From Paenibacillus sp. OK003 (lineage in GTDB: Bacteria > Bacillota > Bacilli > Paenibacillales > Paenibacillaceae): 64,000 nt of DNA. How positions within the stretch are numbered: the first letter of the stretch is position 1; every line of letters begins with the position of its first letter. Both the position numbers and the translations under genes were made by a program. Positions 18,165-26,057 of the stretch are shown piece by piece. The stretch covers positions 31,053-95,052 of the forward strand of contig NZ_FOBD01000021.1 of assembly GCF_900109515.1 (NCBI RefSeq), written 5' to 3'. A model generated the notes under the pieces. The model did no database searches, was not told the DNA's origin, and worked only from the letters and a program-made list of their open reading frames with translations.

Positions 18165-18576
18165 TTCATTCGATATCAGACGTGCCTTGGCAGATGAAGA
18201 AGTACCAATGGTACATAAGGGACTGACCGCGTAAGCGGAAAGAGGAATCGACTTGCATGTATTGTATGCTGCTGTCCTTCCTTCTTTTTTTGTTAGGACA
18301 AGGACTGACCAGATTGCTCCCAGAGACCCTACCAAGACAGATTCAAACATCAGCGCAACAATCTTTCGGTTATTGCAGGTAACATCAATCGTGCTGACAG
18401 AAGCCGCTGATCCTTGCCTTATACCGGCGGATTTTTTGTTGTGAATGCTGGACAAGGCCCATGGTAGCTTACAGCTTATGGGTCGTAAGCGGTTTACCGC
18501 AGCGCGCGGAAGAAGTTGCTACATGCAGCGGACTGCAGGTTGCGGCCATTAAATCAACGGCTGGAGAGGTGTAGTT
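18165..18576 (+). other. Untranslated region upstream of accD
   Basis: 412 bases without a firm gene. It contains the odd-length palindrome GTACCAATGGTAC at 18202-18214 and a possible 41-codon reading frame at 18257-18382 (AGAGGA 10 bases upstream; hydrophobic start MYCMLLSFLLFLLGQG). A weak CCGC/GCGG hairpin with a T-run lies near 18406-18440. Together these suggest a regulated leader for accDA, but no known riboswitch class was recognised. Confidence 0.35.
18202..18214. promoter_or_regulatory. Palindrome GTACCAATGGTAC upstream of accDA
   Basis: Perfect 6-base arms around one central base, within AAGTACCAATGGTACATAA. The AGTACC half-site reminds me of FapR operators that control fatty-acid genes, which would suit accDA. 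The match to that consensus is from memory and should be treated as a lead. Confidence 0.3.
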
Positions 18577-19470
18577 GTGTTCAAAGATATATTCCAGAAA
18601 AAACGGAAGTACGCCACCATACCTTCCGAGCGTGCGCTTCGTGGCGAAGGTCAGGAAGCTGGAGAACGTCCAAAACGGGAAATACCTGAAGGGCTTATGA
18701 ACAAGTGCAGCAAATGCGGCACGATTCAATATAGCAAGGAATTGGAAAAAAATCTAAAAGTATGTCCGGCTTGCGGTTACCATATGCGTTTGAACGCAAT
18801 GGAACGTATTGCCATGGTTCTAGATGAGCAAGGGTTTGTGGAGTATGACGCTGATATGGTATCGGTTGATCCGCTTGACTTCCCTGGATATAGCAACAAA
18901 CTGGAACAACAGCGCCTGAAGTCAGGACTGAAGGAAGCTGTTATTACGGGTGAGGGAACCATAGAAGGTTTGCCTGTGGTTGTCGCTGTCATGAGCTTCG
19001 ACTTCTTCACCGGCAGTATGGGTTCGGTTGTAGGAGAGAAAATTACCCGTGCGATTGAGCATGCAACAGAGAAACGCTTGCCTTTGATCATTTTCTCCAC
19101 ATCTGGGGGTGCCCGGATGCAAGAGAGTATTCTTAGCCTTATGCAAATGGCGAAAACAAGCGCGGCTTTGTCCCGTTTGGATGAACAGGGCGGGTTGTAT
19201 ATTTCGGTCATCACCGATCCTACGACAGGTGGGGTTTCCGCCAGTTTTGCGAGCCTTGGTGATATCATCATCGCCGAGCCGGGAGCTGTATTTGGCTTCG
19301 CTGGTAGAATCGTCATTGAGCAGACGATCCGTCAGAAACTGCCTGATGATTTCCAGACAGCAGAATTTAATTTGCAGCACGGTCAGCTGGACATGGTGGT
19401 CCATCGTAAAGAGCTTCGAGCCACCCTTGGCAAGCTTCTAGACATGCATAGTGAAAAAGGAGGGGTCTAA
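18577..19470 (+). CDS. accD: Acetyl-CoA carboxylase carboxyltransferase subunit beta
   Basis: 297 residues, GTG start at 18577 after GGAGAGGTGTAGTT. An N-terminal zinc ribbon has Cys44, Cys47, Cys63 and Cys66 (CSKCG and CPACG). The crotonase-like carboxyltransferase fold follows, with STSGGARMQESILSLMQMAK and ITDPTTGGVSASFASLGD. With AccA it forms the alpha2-beta2 enzyme that moves carboxyl from biotinyl-AccB to acetyl-CoA, giving malonyl-CoA for fatty-acid synthesis. accA starts on the base after its stop, so the pair is an operon with coupled translation. Confidence 0.95.
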   Translation: MFKDIFQKKRKYATIPSERALRGEGQEAGERPKREIPEGLMNKCSKCGTIQYSKELEKNLKVCPACGYHMRLNAMERIAMVLDEQGFVEYDADMVSVDPLDFPGYSNKLEQQRLKSGLKEAVITGEGTIEGLPVVVAVMSFDFFTGSMGSVVGEKITRAIEHATEKRLPLIIFSTSGGARMQESILSLMQMAKTSAALSRLDEQGGLYISVITDPTTGGVSASFASLGDIIIAEPGAVFGFAGRIVIEQTIRQKLPDDFQTAEFNLQHGQLDMVVHRKELRATLGKLLDMHSEKGGV

Positions 19471-20502
19471 ATGGCGGGTGAGTTGCCATATGAAGCGCCT
19501 CTGGTTGAGATGCGCAAAAAGATCGAAGAGCTCGTACAGTTTGGACAGGAAAAAGGCATCGACTTCACTGATGAAATTGCCCGCCTGGAAGAACGTTATC
19601 ATAGACTCGAAGAAGAGATTTATACCGGCATAACGGCTGCCCAGAAAATGCATCTGGCGCGGCATCAGCAGCGTCCTACAGCACTGGATCTGATCCAGTT
19701 GATATTTACCGATTTCATTGAGTTGCACGGCGACCGCATGTTCGGAGACGATCTTGCGGTTGTTGGCGGACTAGCGAAGCTGAACGGAAAAACAGTAACG
19801 GTCATCGGCCAACAGCGGGGGAAAGATACGAAGGATAATATCGCCCGTTTTTTTGGGAGCGCACATCCGGAAGGATTCCGAAAAGGGCTGCGGTTGATGA
19901 AGCAAGCGAACAAATTTGGTCGTCCAATTATTACATTCGTTGATACTAAAGGGGCGTATCCGGGTAATACTGCTGAAGAGAGAGGTCAATCGGAAGCTAT
20001 TGCCCGTAACCTGCTGGAAATGGCGAAGCTCTCGGTGCCTGTTATTATAGTGGTCATTGGCGAAGGCGGAAGCGGCGGGGCCCTCGCTATGGCTGTGGGT
20101 AATCGTGTGTTGATGCTGGAGCATGCGATTTACTCTGCGATCTCTCCGAACGGTGCTGCATCCATTCTTTGGAAAGATGCATCCAAGGCAGATCAGGCGG
20201 CCGAAGCGATGAAAATAACGGCCAAAGACCTTCTGGAGATGGAGGTCATTGAAGAAATAATCCCTGAGCCACGCGGCGGCGCTCATCGGGATTATGAAGA
20301 ATCTGCGGCTGCGATCAGCGAGGCCTTGGTTCGTCATCTGGACGAGATGAAAGGCTGGAGTGGTGACCAATTGAAGCAGGATCGGTATGAGAAATTCCGT
20401 AAAATTGGATCAGTCACGTTTGAACCTGAAGTGCAGATAGAAGTCCCTCAAGTGCCTGTTGAAGTCGATACAGCGGGTAATTTGTCGGGAAATGCTGAAT
20501 GA
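19471..20502 (+). CDS. accA: Acetyl-CoA carboxylase carboxyltransferase subunit alpha
   Basis: 343 residues; ATG 19471 abuts the accD stop and uses AAGGAGGGG inside the end of accD. An N-terminal helical hairpin (about residues 10-50) precedes the core: FGSAHPEGFRKGLRLMK, VDTKGAYPGNTAEERGQ and the oxyanion-hole loop GEGGSGGALAMAVGN. The last 30 residues are a Val/Pro/Glu-rich tail (VQIEVPQVPVEVDT) longer than the usual AccA end of about 325 residues. Partner of AccD in malonyl-CoA formation. In B. subtilis pfkA follows; here pyk comes next with no pfkA. Confidence 0.95.
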   Translation: MAGELPYEAPLVEMRKKIEELVQFGQEKGIDFTDEIARLEERYHRLEEEIYTGITAAQKMHLARHQQRPTALDLIQLIFTDFIELHGDRMFGDDLAVVGGLAKLNGKTVTVIGQQRGKDTKDNIARFFGSAHPEGFRKGLRLMKQANKFGRPIITFVDTKGAYPGNTAEERGQSEAIARNLLEMAKLSVPVIIVVIGEGGSGGALAMAVGNRVLMLEHAIYSAISPNGAASILWKDASKADQAAEAMKITAKDLLEMEVIEEIIPEPRGGAHRDYEESAAAISEALVRHLDEMKGWSGDQLKQDRYEKFRKIGSVTFEPEVQIEVPQVPVEVDTAGNLSGNAE

Positions 20503-20607
20503 TGTGATGAATTTCCTATACAAATGAGCAAAAGTATAGTAAATTTAATAGTTGGAAAAAGAAAAAGAGATAAAAAGATAGACCTTTAAAATCGGAGGAA
20601 ACCCAAA

Positions 20608-22035
20608 ATGCGCAAAACAAAGATTGTATGTACGATTGGTCCATCCAGTGAATCATTGGAGAATACCAAAAAATTGATTATGGCCGGTATGAATGTGGCC
20701 CGTTTGAACTTCTCCCACGGTGATTTCGATGAGCACGGCGGACGGATCACAGCAATTCGCCAAGCATGCGAAGAGCTGAACAAGACAGTAGCGATCTTGC
20801 TGGACACCAAAGGACCGGAAATTCGGACAGGTAAACTCGAAGTGGAGCCAATCGAATTGGTTCAAGACGAGTACATCACTTTGACAACAGAAGAAATTCT
20901 GGGCACCAAAGAACGTCTCTCCATTACGTATGCAGATCTTCCGAGTGATGTTGAACCGGGATCTACAATTCTGATCGACGACGGTCTGATCGGACTGACT
21001 GTGGTGGAAGTGCAAGGCACCGAGATCAAATGCCGTATCGTTAACGGTGGTACGATCAAAAGCAAAAAAGGTGTTAACGTTCCGGGCGTTGCCATTTCTC
21101 TGCCGGGTATTACTGAAAAAGATGCCAACGATATCGTATTTGGTATTGAGCAAGGTGTCGATTTCATCGCGGCTTCATTTGTTCGTAAAGCAAGCGACGT
21201 CCTTGAGATTCGTGAATTGCTTGAAAAACACAATGCTGGACATATCCAAATCATCTCCAAAATTGAGAACCAACAAGGTGTGGACAACCTGGATGAAATC
21301 CTTGAAGTGTCCGACGGCCTGATGGTTGCTCGTGGAGACCTGGGTGTTGAGATTCCTGCGGAAGAAGTACCATTGGTACAAAAACGCATGATCGAAAAAT
21401 GTAACGTTGCAGGCAAACCGGTTATCACAGCTACACAAATGCTGGATTCCATGCAGCGCAACCCGCGTCCAACACGTGCAGAAGCAAGTGACGTGGCTAA
21501 TGCGATCTTCGACGGTACAGATGCAATCATGTTGTCTGGTGAAACAGCTGCGGGTAAATACCCAGTTGAATCCGTTCTGACCATGTCCCGTATTGCCGAA
21601 AAAGCAGAATCCGCTCTGCCTTACCAAGAACTCTATCTGAAACAACGTGTGGCTCAACAAACAACAGTTACTGAAGCAATCAGCCAATCTGTTGCACTGT
21701 CAGCTCAAGATCTGAACGCTAAAGCGATCATTACTTCGACTGAATCCGGTCATACAGCACGTATGATTTCTAAATATCGTCCAGAATCTCCAATCATCGC
21801 GGTGACAACGGAAGACAGAACTTCCCGTCGTCTTGCACTGGCTTGGGGTGTAACACCTGTTAAAGGAAGACTTGTTGATTCCACTGACGATTTGTTTGAA
21901 AATGCAATTGAAGGCGGCGTGAAATCCGGACTTGTAAAAGAAGGAGACCTTGTTGTTATTACAGCAGGTGTACCTTTGGGTCGTTCCGGTTCCACGAACC
22001 TGATCAAAGTAAGCCAAATTCCAAACAACGCATAA
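20608..22035 (+). CDS. pyk: Pyruvate kinase (short form)
   Basis: 475 residues from ATG 20608 behind GGAGGAAACCCAAA. Signatures: KIVCTIGPSSES at the N terminus, the substrate/K+ region MNVARLNFSHGDF, the active-site strand FIAASFVRKASDVLEIR, MVARGDLGVEIPAEEVPLVQ, and VITATQMLDSM. Converts phosphoenolpyruvate and ADP to pyruvate and ATP. B. subtilis Pyk has about 585 residues because of a C-terminal PEP-utiliser-like domain; this one stops after the normal C domain (VPLGRSGSTNLIKVSQI), so that extra domain is absent. A strong terminator follows. Confidence 0.95.
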   Translation: MRKTKIVCTIGPSSESLENTKKLIMAGMNVARLNFSHGDFDEHGGRITAIRQACEELNKTVAILLDTKGPEIRTGKLEVEPIELVQDEYITLTTEEILGTKERLSITYADLPSDVEPGSTILIDDGLIGLTVVEVQGTEIKCRIVNGGTIKSKKGVNVPGVAISLPGITEKDANDIVFGIEQGVDFIAASFVRKASDVLEIRELLEKHNAGHIQIISKIENQQGVDNLDEILEVSDGLMVARGDLGVEIPAEEVPLVQKRMIEKCNVAGKPVITATQMLDSMQRNPRPTRAEASDVANAIFDGTDAIMLSGETAAGKYPVESVLTMSRIAEKAESALPYQELYLKQRVAQQTTVTEAISQSVALSAQDLNAKAIITSTESGHTARMISKYRPESPIIAVTTEDRTSRRLALAWGVTPVKGRLVDSTDDLFENAIEGGVKSGLVKEGDLVVITAGVPLGRSGSTNLIKVSQIPNNA

Positions 22036-22064
22036 TCGAGTTTGGACGAGAAGCAACAGGAATG

Positions 22065-22099
22065 AAGCAATGGGGCGTTTGCGTCCCGTTGCTTTTTTT
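22065..22099 (+). terminator. Terminator after pyk
   Basis: AAGCAA-GGGGCG, loop TTTG, CGTCCC-TTGCTT with a run of seven T, 30 bases after the stop. Confidence 0.9.
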
Positions 22100-22164
22100 C
22101 CATCTTTATGACACTTTATTGCCTTGGATACGTAAGAATTGGTATAGCGAAGGAGGCCGGTAAC

Positions 22165-22671
22165 ATGCAACAACAAAGCAATGGCAGTTGGTACACGGCA
22201 CGCCTTCGCGTGCGTTATCAGGAAAGTGATCAGATGGGTGTGGTCTATCACGCGAACTATTTGAATTGGTTTGAAATCGGTCGAACCGAGATGATTCGCC
22301 AAATGGGGTATACATATCGTAAAATGGAGGAACAGGGGTTACTGCTTCCGGTAACCGGACTGGATGTGAAATATCATAAACCTGCCCGTTATGATGATGA
22401 CATCATCATTTATACCCGTATTGCTGCATTTAGTGGTCTGCGACTGAACTATGAGTATGACATAAGGCGCATGACTCCAGACCTTAATGAGCAGATAGGC
22501 GACGGGCAACGAGTATGGTCATCTGAGGAGTCCCTTCCTGGTGAACGATTGGTTACAGGCTCTACCCAGCATGTATGGGTCAATGGGGACTGGAAGCCAG
22601 TCAGGCTGGATAAGGCAGCTTCTGAGCTCTACAGCGCGCTTGAGAAAGTGTGGCTTTCAGGAAAGGGGTAA
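22165..22671 (+). CDS. Acyl-CoA thioesterase, 4HBT/YbgC-like hotdog protein
   Basis: 168 residues from ATG 22165 with AAGGAGG 9 bases upstream; an upstream in-frame ATG at 22108 overlaps the pyk terminator and is rejected. The hotdog helix motif RYQESDQMGVVYHANYLNWF matches the YbgC/4-hydroxybenzoyl-CoA thioesterase family, with the likely catalytic Asp in ESDQMG. FEIGRTEMIRQMGYTY completes the active-site helix. It should hydrolyse acyl-CoA thioesters; chain length unknown. It carries about 35 residues more than compact YbgC proteins, in the loop RMTPDLNEQIGDGQRV. fxsA starts 6 bases after its stop. Confidence 0.85.
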   Translation: MQQQSNGSWYTARLRVRYQESDQMGVVYHANYLNWFEIGRTEMIRQMGYTYRKMEEQGLLLPVTGLDVKYHKPARYDDDIIIYTRIAAFSGLRLNYEYDIRRMTPDLNEQIGDGQRVWSSEESLPGERLVTGSTQHVWVNGDWKPVRLDKAASELYSALEKVWLSGKG

Positions 22672-22677
22672 TACGTA

Positions 22678-23079
22678 ATGCGAAGATGGATGTGGGCCCT
22701 GCTATTAATCATTCCGGTGATTGAACTGTTTGGTTTCATTCTTATGAGTGACTGGATTGGAGCCGGAAAGACATTGCTTCTCATGATTCTCACGTCCTTG
22801 ATCGGTATAGCCATGTTGCAGTTTGAAGGACGAAAAGTACTTATCGATGCCAAATCCGAGATGGAGCGCGGTAAAGTGCCCGGAAGGAAAATGGTAGATG
22901 GACTATTTATTTTTGTCGGTGGTTTCCTGCTGCTGATTCCGGGTTTTATTACAGATCTGATCGGATTTACACTGTTGTTTCCAGTAACACGTTCAGTGTA
23001 CCGTCTATTCTTCCTGGGCTGGTTGGAGAAGAAAATGAGAACTGGAAGTATTAAGTTTTACCGTGGTCCAAAACAATAG
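22678..23079 (+). CDS. fxsA: FxsA family membrane protein
   Basis: 133 residues. Hydrophobic segments at about residues 5-25 (WALLLIIPVIELFGFILM), 30-48 and 75-105 (GLFIFVGGFLLLIPGFITD), with the family signature LLLIPGFITDLIGFTLLFP. FxsA of E. coli relieves phage-F-exclusion phenotypes when overproduced; the native role is unknown. In B. subtilis the homolog (ytzA/ytwI region) also lies between pyk and citZ. Translationally close to the thioesterase gene. Confidence 0.85.
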   Translation: MRRWMWALLLIIPVIELFGFILMSDWIGAGKTLLLMILTSLIGIAMLQFEGRKVLIDAKSEMERGKVPGRKMVDGLFIFVGGFLLLIPGFITDLIGFTLLFPVTRSVYRLFFLGWLEKKMRTGSIKFYRGPKQ

Positions 23080-23097
23080 GATATACCAGCATCAGTT

Positions 23098-23147
23098 AAA
23101 GAAAGGCACCCACCACCAGATTCAGTCTGATGAGCGGTGCCTTTTTA
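23098..23147. terminator. Terminator between fxsA and ytvI
   Basis: Stem AAAGGCACC/GGTGCCTTT with T-run on the plus strand and A residues on the left, between convergent genes. Confidence 0.8.
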
Positions 23148-23189
23148 ATTTTGTTTATATACGGATGACAGAAAACAGAACTCATGATT

Positions 23190-24308
23190 TTACCGGACAC
23201 GTCCGTTAATAATGTATGTTCGGAGATCACGGAACACGTTCGCTCGATTAAATGCATCAAGGATAACGAGGCTGACAGGGCCGATGATCAAACCGAGTAC
23301 ACCGAACAGCTTCAATCCGACAAACATGCCAACCAGTGTGGCGAGAGGGTCCAGGCCGACACTGCTGGCCAGCACTTTGGGTTCAATGATTTGGCGGGCA
23401 ATCAGCACAATGAGATATACAATACTGATGCCAATACCCAGGTACAGGTCCCCGTTCATAAGCAGGTATGCGGCCCAGGGAACCATCACCAGACCAACAC
23501 CGAGATAAGGAAGCAGATCCACCAGACCGATGAGCAAAGCGATCGTGAAGGCAGACTTAACCTGGAGCACAAGCAATCCGATCATGACAAATAATGCGGT
23601 GATGGAGATCATAATCAACTGGGCTCGTGCATAACCGAACAGGGCTTTTTTCAGATCATTCCATATGTCGGTTATCGGTTTGCGAATGGATGAGGGCACC
23701 CAGCCCGATACGGTAATGCTGTGTCTGTTCCAGCTTTTGCTGATAAAAAAAGCGGAGAGCAGAACCACGATTAATACGGCTCCCATATTGGGTAGAGAAG
23801 TGAGCAGGTTTAGAATCATGTTGAAAAATCCGGTGACCAGATCCGTTACAGCAGTACCTACCGTTTCGGTTGTTTTGCTAATATTGCTGTTAATGGTCTC
23901 CTGATAGTTGGGATTTTCCTTGTAAAATTCATTAATCTGTCCAATTAAACTCTGAATCGTATCATTCTGGGTCCAACGGACGAACGTAGCTTTAATCTCA
24001 TCGACATGAAGGTCGAAGCTCGTCGTTAGTGAAATGACTTCCTTTACCATACGGGTTACCGCAGCGGATAATACGACGACAATGGCCCCGAAATAAAGGA
24101 TTAGTGATAAGGTTACAGCCAGCCAGCGAGGAAATCGGGCCTTGTATTGAAGCAGCTTCACCAGAGGGTTCATCGCGTAGGCGATAATCCAGGCGATGGC
24201 AAAAGGATATAACAGCGGGAACAGCAGATATATGGCAACGGCTATGAGTATGGTTGCGATAATCACCCATATGCCGCGCAGCAGACGTTTCATTATGATT
24301 CTATCCAA
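23190..24308 (-). CDS. ytvI: Sporulation integral membrane protein YtvI (AI-2E transporter superfamily)
   Basis: 372 residues with about seven hydrophobic segments, including LLRGIWVIIATILIAVAIYL at the start and LGIGISIVYLIVLIARQIIE near the end. The conserved motif LLPYLGVGLVMVPWA and the final GLKLFGVLGLIIGPVSL are typical of AI-2E family transporters. The frame starts with TTG 24308, which has AAGGAG 9 bases upstream; an ATG five codons later is too far from that site. B. subtilis YtvI lies in the same place and is linked to sporulation; the transported substrate is unknown. Confidence 0.85.
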   Translation of the reverse strand: MDRIIMKRLLRGIWVIIATILIAVAIYLLFPLLYPFAIAWIIAYAMNPLVKLLQYKARFPRWLAVTLSLILYFGAIVVVLSAAVTRMVKEVISLTTSFDLHVDEIKATFVRWTQNDTIQSLIGQINEFYKENPNYQETINSNISKTTETVGTAVTDLVTGFFNMILNLLTSLPNMGAVLIVVLLSAFFISKSWNRHSITVSGWVPSSIRKPITDIWNDLKKALFGYARAQLIMISITALFVMIGLLVLQVKSAFTIALLIGLVDLLPYLGVGLVMVPWAAYLLMNGDLYLGIGISIVYLIVLIARQIIEPKVLASSVGLDPLATLVGMFVGLKLFGVLGLIIGPVSLVILDAFNRANVFRDLRTYIINGRVR

Positions 24309-24535
24309 GCATCAACTCTCCTTATTCCATTTCAAGCTACCTATAAACCATGAAGGAAACACAGGAAGCTATCTAGTTAATATAGAGCAAATACACTGAT
24401 TTGAAACGCCAGGATGCCGTGGATTTATATCTTTTCTTTTGCCTAGAGTATGCCTCATGTTCACAAAATATAGCAATAAAAACTTGATTAATAGCATGGA
24501 TTTATATAAAAAGAATAAAATGTCAACCTTGTTTT

Positions 24536-24549
24536 TGTAAAGGTTTTCA
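24536..24549 (+). promoter_or_regulatory. cre-like site upstream of the citZ promoter
   Basis: TGTAAAGGTTTTCA agrees with the CcpA cre consensus TGWAARCGYTWNCW at 13 of 14 positions. It lies about 60 bases upstream of the -35 of citZ. Confidence 0.55.
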
Positions 24550-24605
24550 AAAATGCTTTATCGGTCTGATAAAGAAGTTTGATGTGCGGATGACCTCGCA
24601 TCATG

Positions 24606-24634
24606 TTCACATAAACGACAAAATCCAGTATGAT
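24606..24634 (+). promoter_or_regulatory. Sigma-A promoter of citZ-icd-mdh
   Basis: TTCACA, exact 17-base spacer, TATGAT. The leader would be about 150 bases long. Confidence 0.65.
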
Positions 24635-24699
24635 GAGAGAAGGAAATGCCGATTGACAGATATGAAAACCGGATATTGAGGTATTTATTAATTTTAAAA

Positions 24700-24713
24700 T
24701 GTAAATGGTTACA
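24700..24713 (+). promoter_or_regulatory. cre-like palindrome in the citZ leader
   Basis: TGTAAATGGTTACA, with perfect TGTAA/TTACA arms and 12 of 14 matches to cre. It lies about 60 bases downstream of the predicted transcription start, a place where CcpA can act as a roadblock. Confidence 0.55.
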
Positions 24714-24794
24714 AAAGAAGGACGAGTGCGTTTAAGCACGTAGATGACACTCTGGATGGGTTCTTGATTTCGTTTATTAAAGGAGAGATGTAAT

Positions 24795-25907
24795 ATGACA
24801 GCTACCAAAGGTCTGGAAGGCATCGTTGCAACAACCTCTTCGATCAGCTCCATTGTAGACGGTGTGCTTACATACCGTGGATACGATATTGACGATCTGG
24901 CAGAACATGCAAGCTTTGAAGAAGTTGCCTATTTACTGTGGTTTGGTAAATTGCCAACTACGGATGAACTGAAATCCCTTCGCAAAAGCCTGAGCGATTA
25001 CGCGCCGATTCCGAGCGAGTTGATTGCACAAATCCAATTGTATCCGAAAAACATGAGTACCATGGCAGCACTGCGTTCCGCAGTATCCGCACTGGCTCTG
25101 TACGATGAGCAGGCTGACGAGATGACAGCGGAAGCGAACGAGAACAAAGCGGTTAAGCTGCAAGCGCAGTTGCCAACCATTGTGGCAGCCATAGCCCGTA
25201 TCCGTCAGGGCAAAGAACCTGTGGCTCCAAAAGAAGGCGCTTCCATCGCAGAAAACTTTTTATATATGATGACTGGAGAACAACCAGCCGAGACCGCTGT
25301 TAAAGCCCTGGATCAGGCGCTCGTCCTGCATGCGGATCATGAGTTGAACGCTTCTACATTTGCAGCACGTGTAACCGTAGCTACACTGTCTGACATCTAT
25401 TCGGGAGTAACTTCTGCGATTGGCGCATTGAAGGGACCATTGCATGGCGGTGCGAACGAAGCCGTTATGAAAATGCTGAATGAGATTGGTACACCTGATC
25501 GTCTGGAAGCGGCTATTCAAGAAAAATTGAATAACCGTGAGAAGATCATGGGCTTTGGACACCGTGTCTACAAAAATGGAGACCCACGTGCGAAACATCT
25601 GCAAAAGATGTCCAAGGAACTGGGCGAAATGAACAACGATACACGCCTGTATGAAATGTCAGTGAAGATCGAAGAACTGGTGACAGGACAAAAAGGTCTG
25701 AAACCAAATGTAGATTTCTATTCCGCTTCCGTATATACCCAATTGGGTATTGAAGAGGTACTATTTACACCGATCTTTGCGATTAGCCGGGTATCAGGTT
25801 GGACTGCCCATATTCTGGAACAGCTTGCGGATAACCGTATTATTCGTCCACGTGCCGAGTACACAGGCCCAACAGATCAGAAGTACGTTTCAATTGAACT
25901 TCGCTAA
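24795..25907 (+). CDS. citZ: Citrate synthase
   Basis: 370 residues from ATG 24795 with AAAGGAGAGATGTAAT upstream. Signatures of the short, Gram-positive type: VLTYRGYDIDDLAEHASFEE near the N terminus, GPLHGGANEAVMKML with an active-site His, GFGHRVYKNGDPRAKHL with the second His, and NVDFYSASVYTQLGI with the catalytic Asp. Condenses oxaloacetate and acetyl-CoA to citrate. First gene of citZ-icd-mdh. In B. subtilis this operon is repressed by CcpA and CcpC; cre-like sites are present here, but I saw no clear CcpC box. Confidence 0.95.
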   Translation: MTATKGLEGIVATTSSISSIVDGVLTYRGYDIDDLAEHASFEEVAYLLWFGKLPTTDELKSLRKSLSDYAPIPSELIAQIQLYPKNMSTMAALRSAVSALALYDEQADEMTAEANENKAVKLQAQLPTIVAAIARIRQGKEPVAPKEGASIAENFLYMMTGEQPAETAVKALDQALVLHADHELNASTFAARVTVATLSDIYSGVTSAIGALKGPLHGGANEAVMKMLNEIGTPDRLEAAIQEKLNNREKIMGFGHRVYKNGDPRAKHLQKMSKELGEMNNDTRLYEMSVKIEELVTGQKGLKPNVDFYSASVYTQLGIEEVLFTPIFAISRVSGWTAHILEQLADNRIIRPRAEYTGPTDQKYVSIELR

Positions 25908-26057
25908 TGGCATCAAAACCAGTATAATAAACAAGGACGGGGTGAAGGGGTGTAACCTGTTGGCTAATACTAGCAGCACGTTCATAACCCTTCCTCCAAT
26001 AAGACAAGCGGTGTGTTATCATACTGCATCTACGAAACCCAAGGAGGAATTATACGA

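Larger units (their letters stand above)
24309..24794. other. Intergenic region ytvI/citZ
   Basis: 486 bases without a gene. It contains the citZ promoter at 24606-24634 and two cre-like sites. The rest is AT-rich, and no ytvI sporulation promoter was identified with confidence. Confidence 0.5.

Noticed and set aside
18253..18444. 63-codon plus-strand frame in the accD leader
   Set aside because: It needs a TTG start and has no hydrophobic or domain logic; the overlapping 41-codon frame is more plausible.
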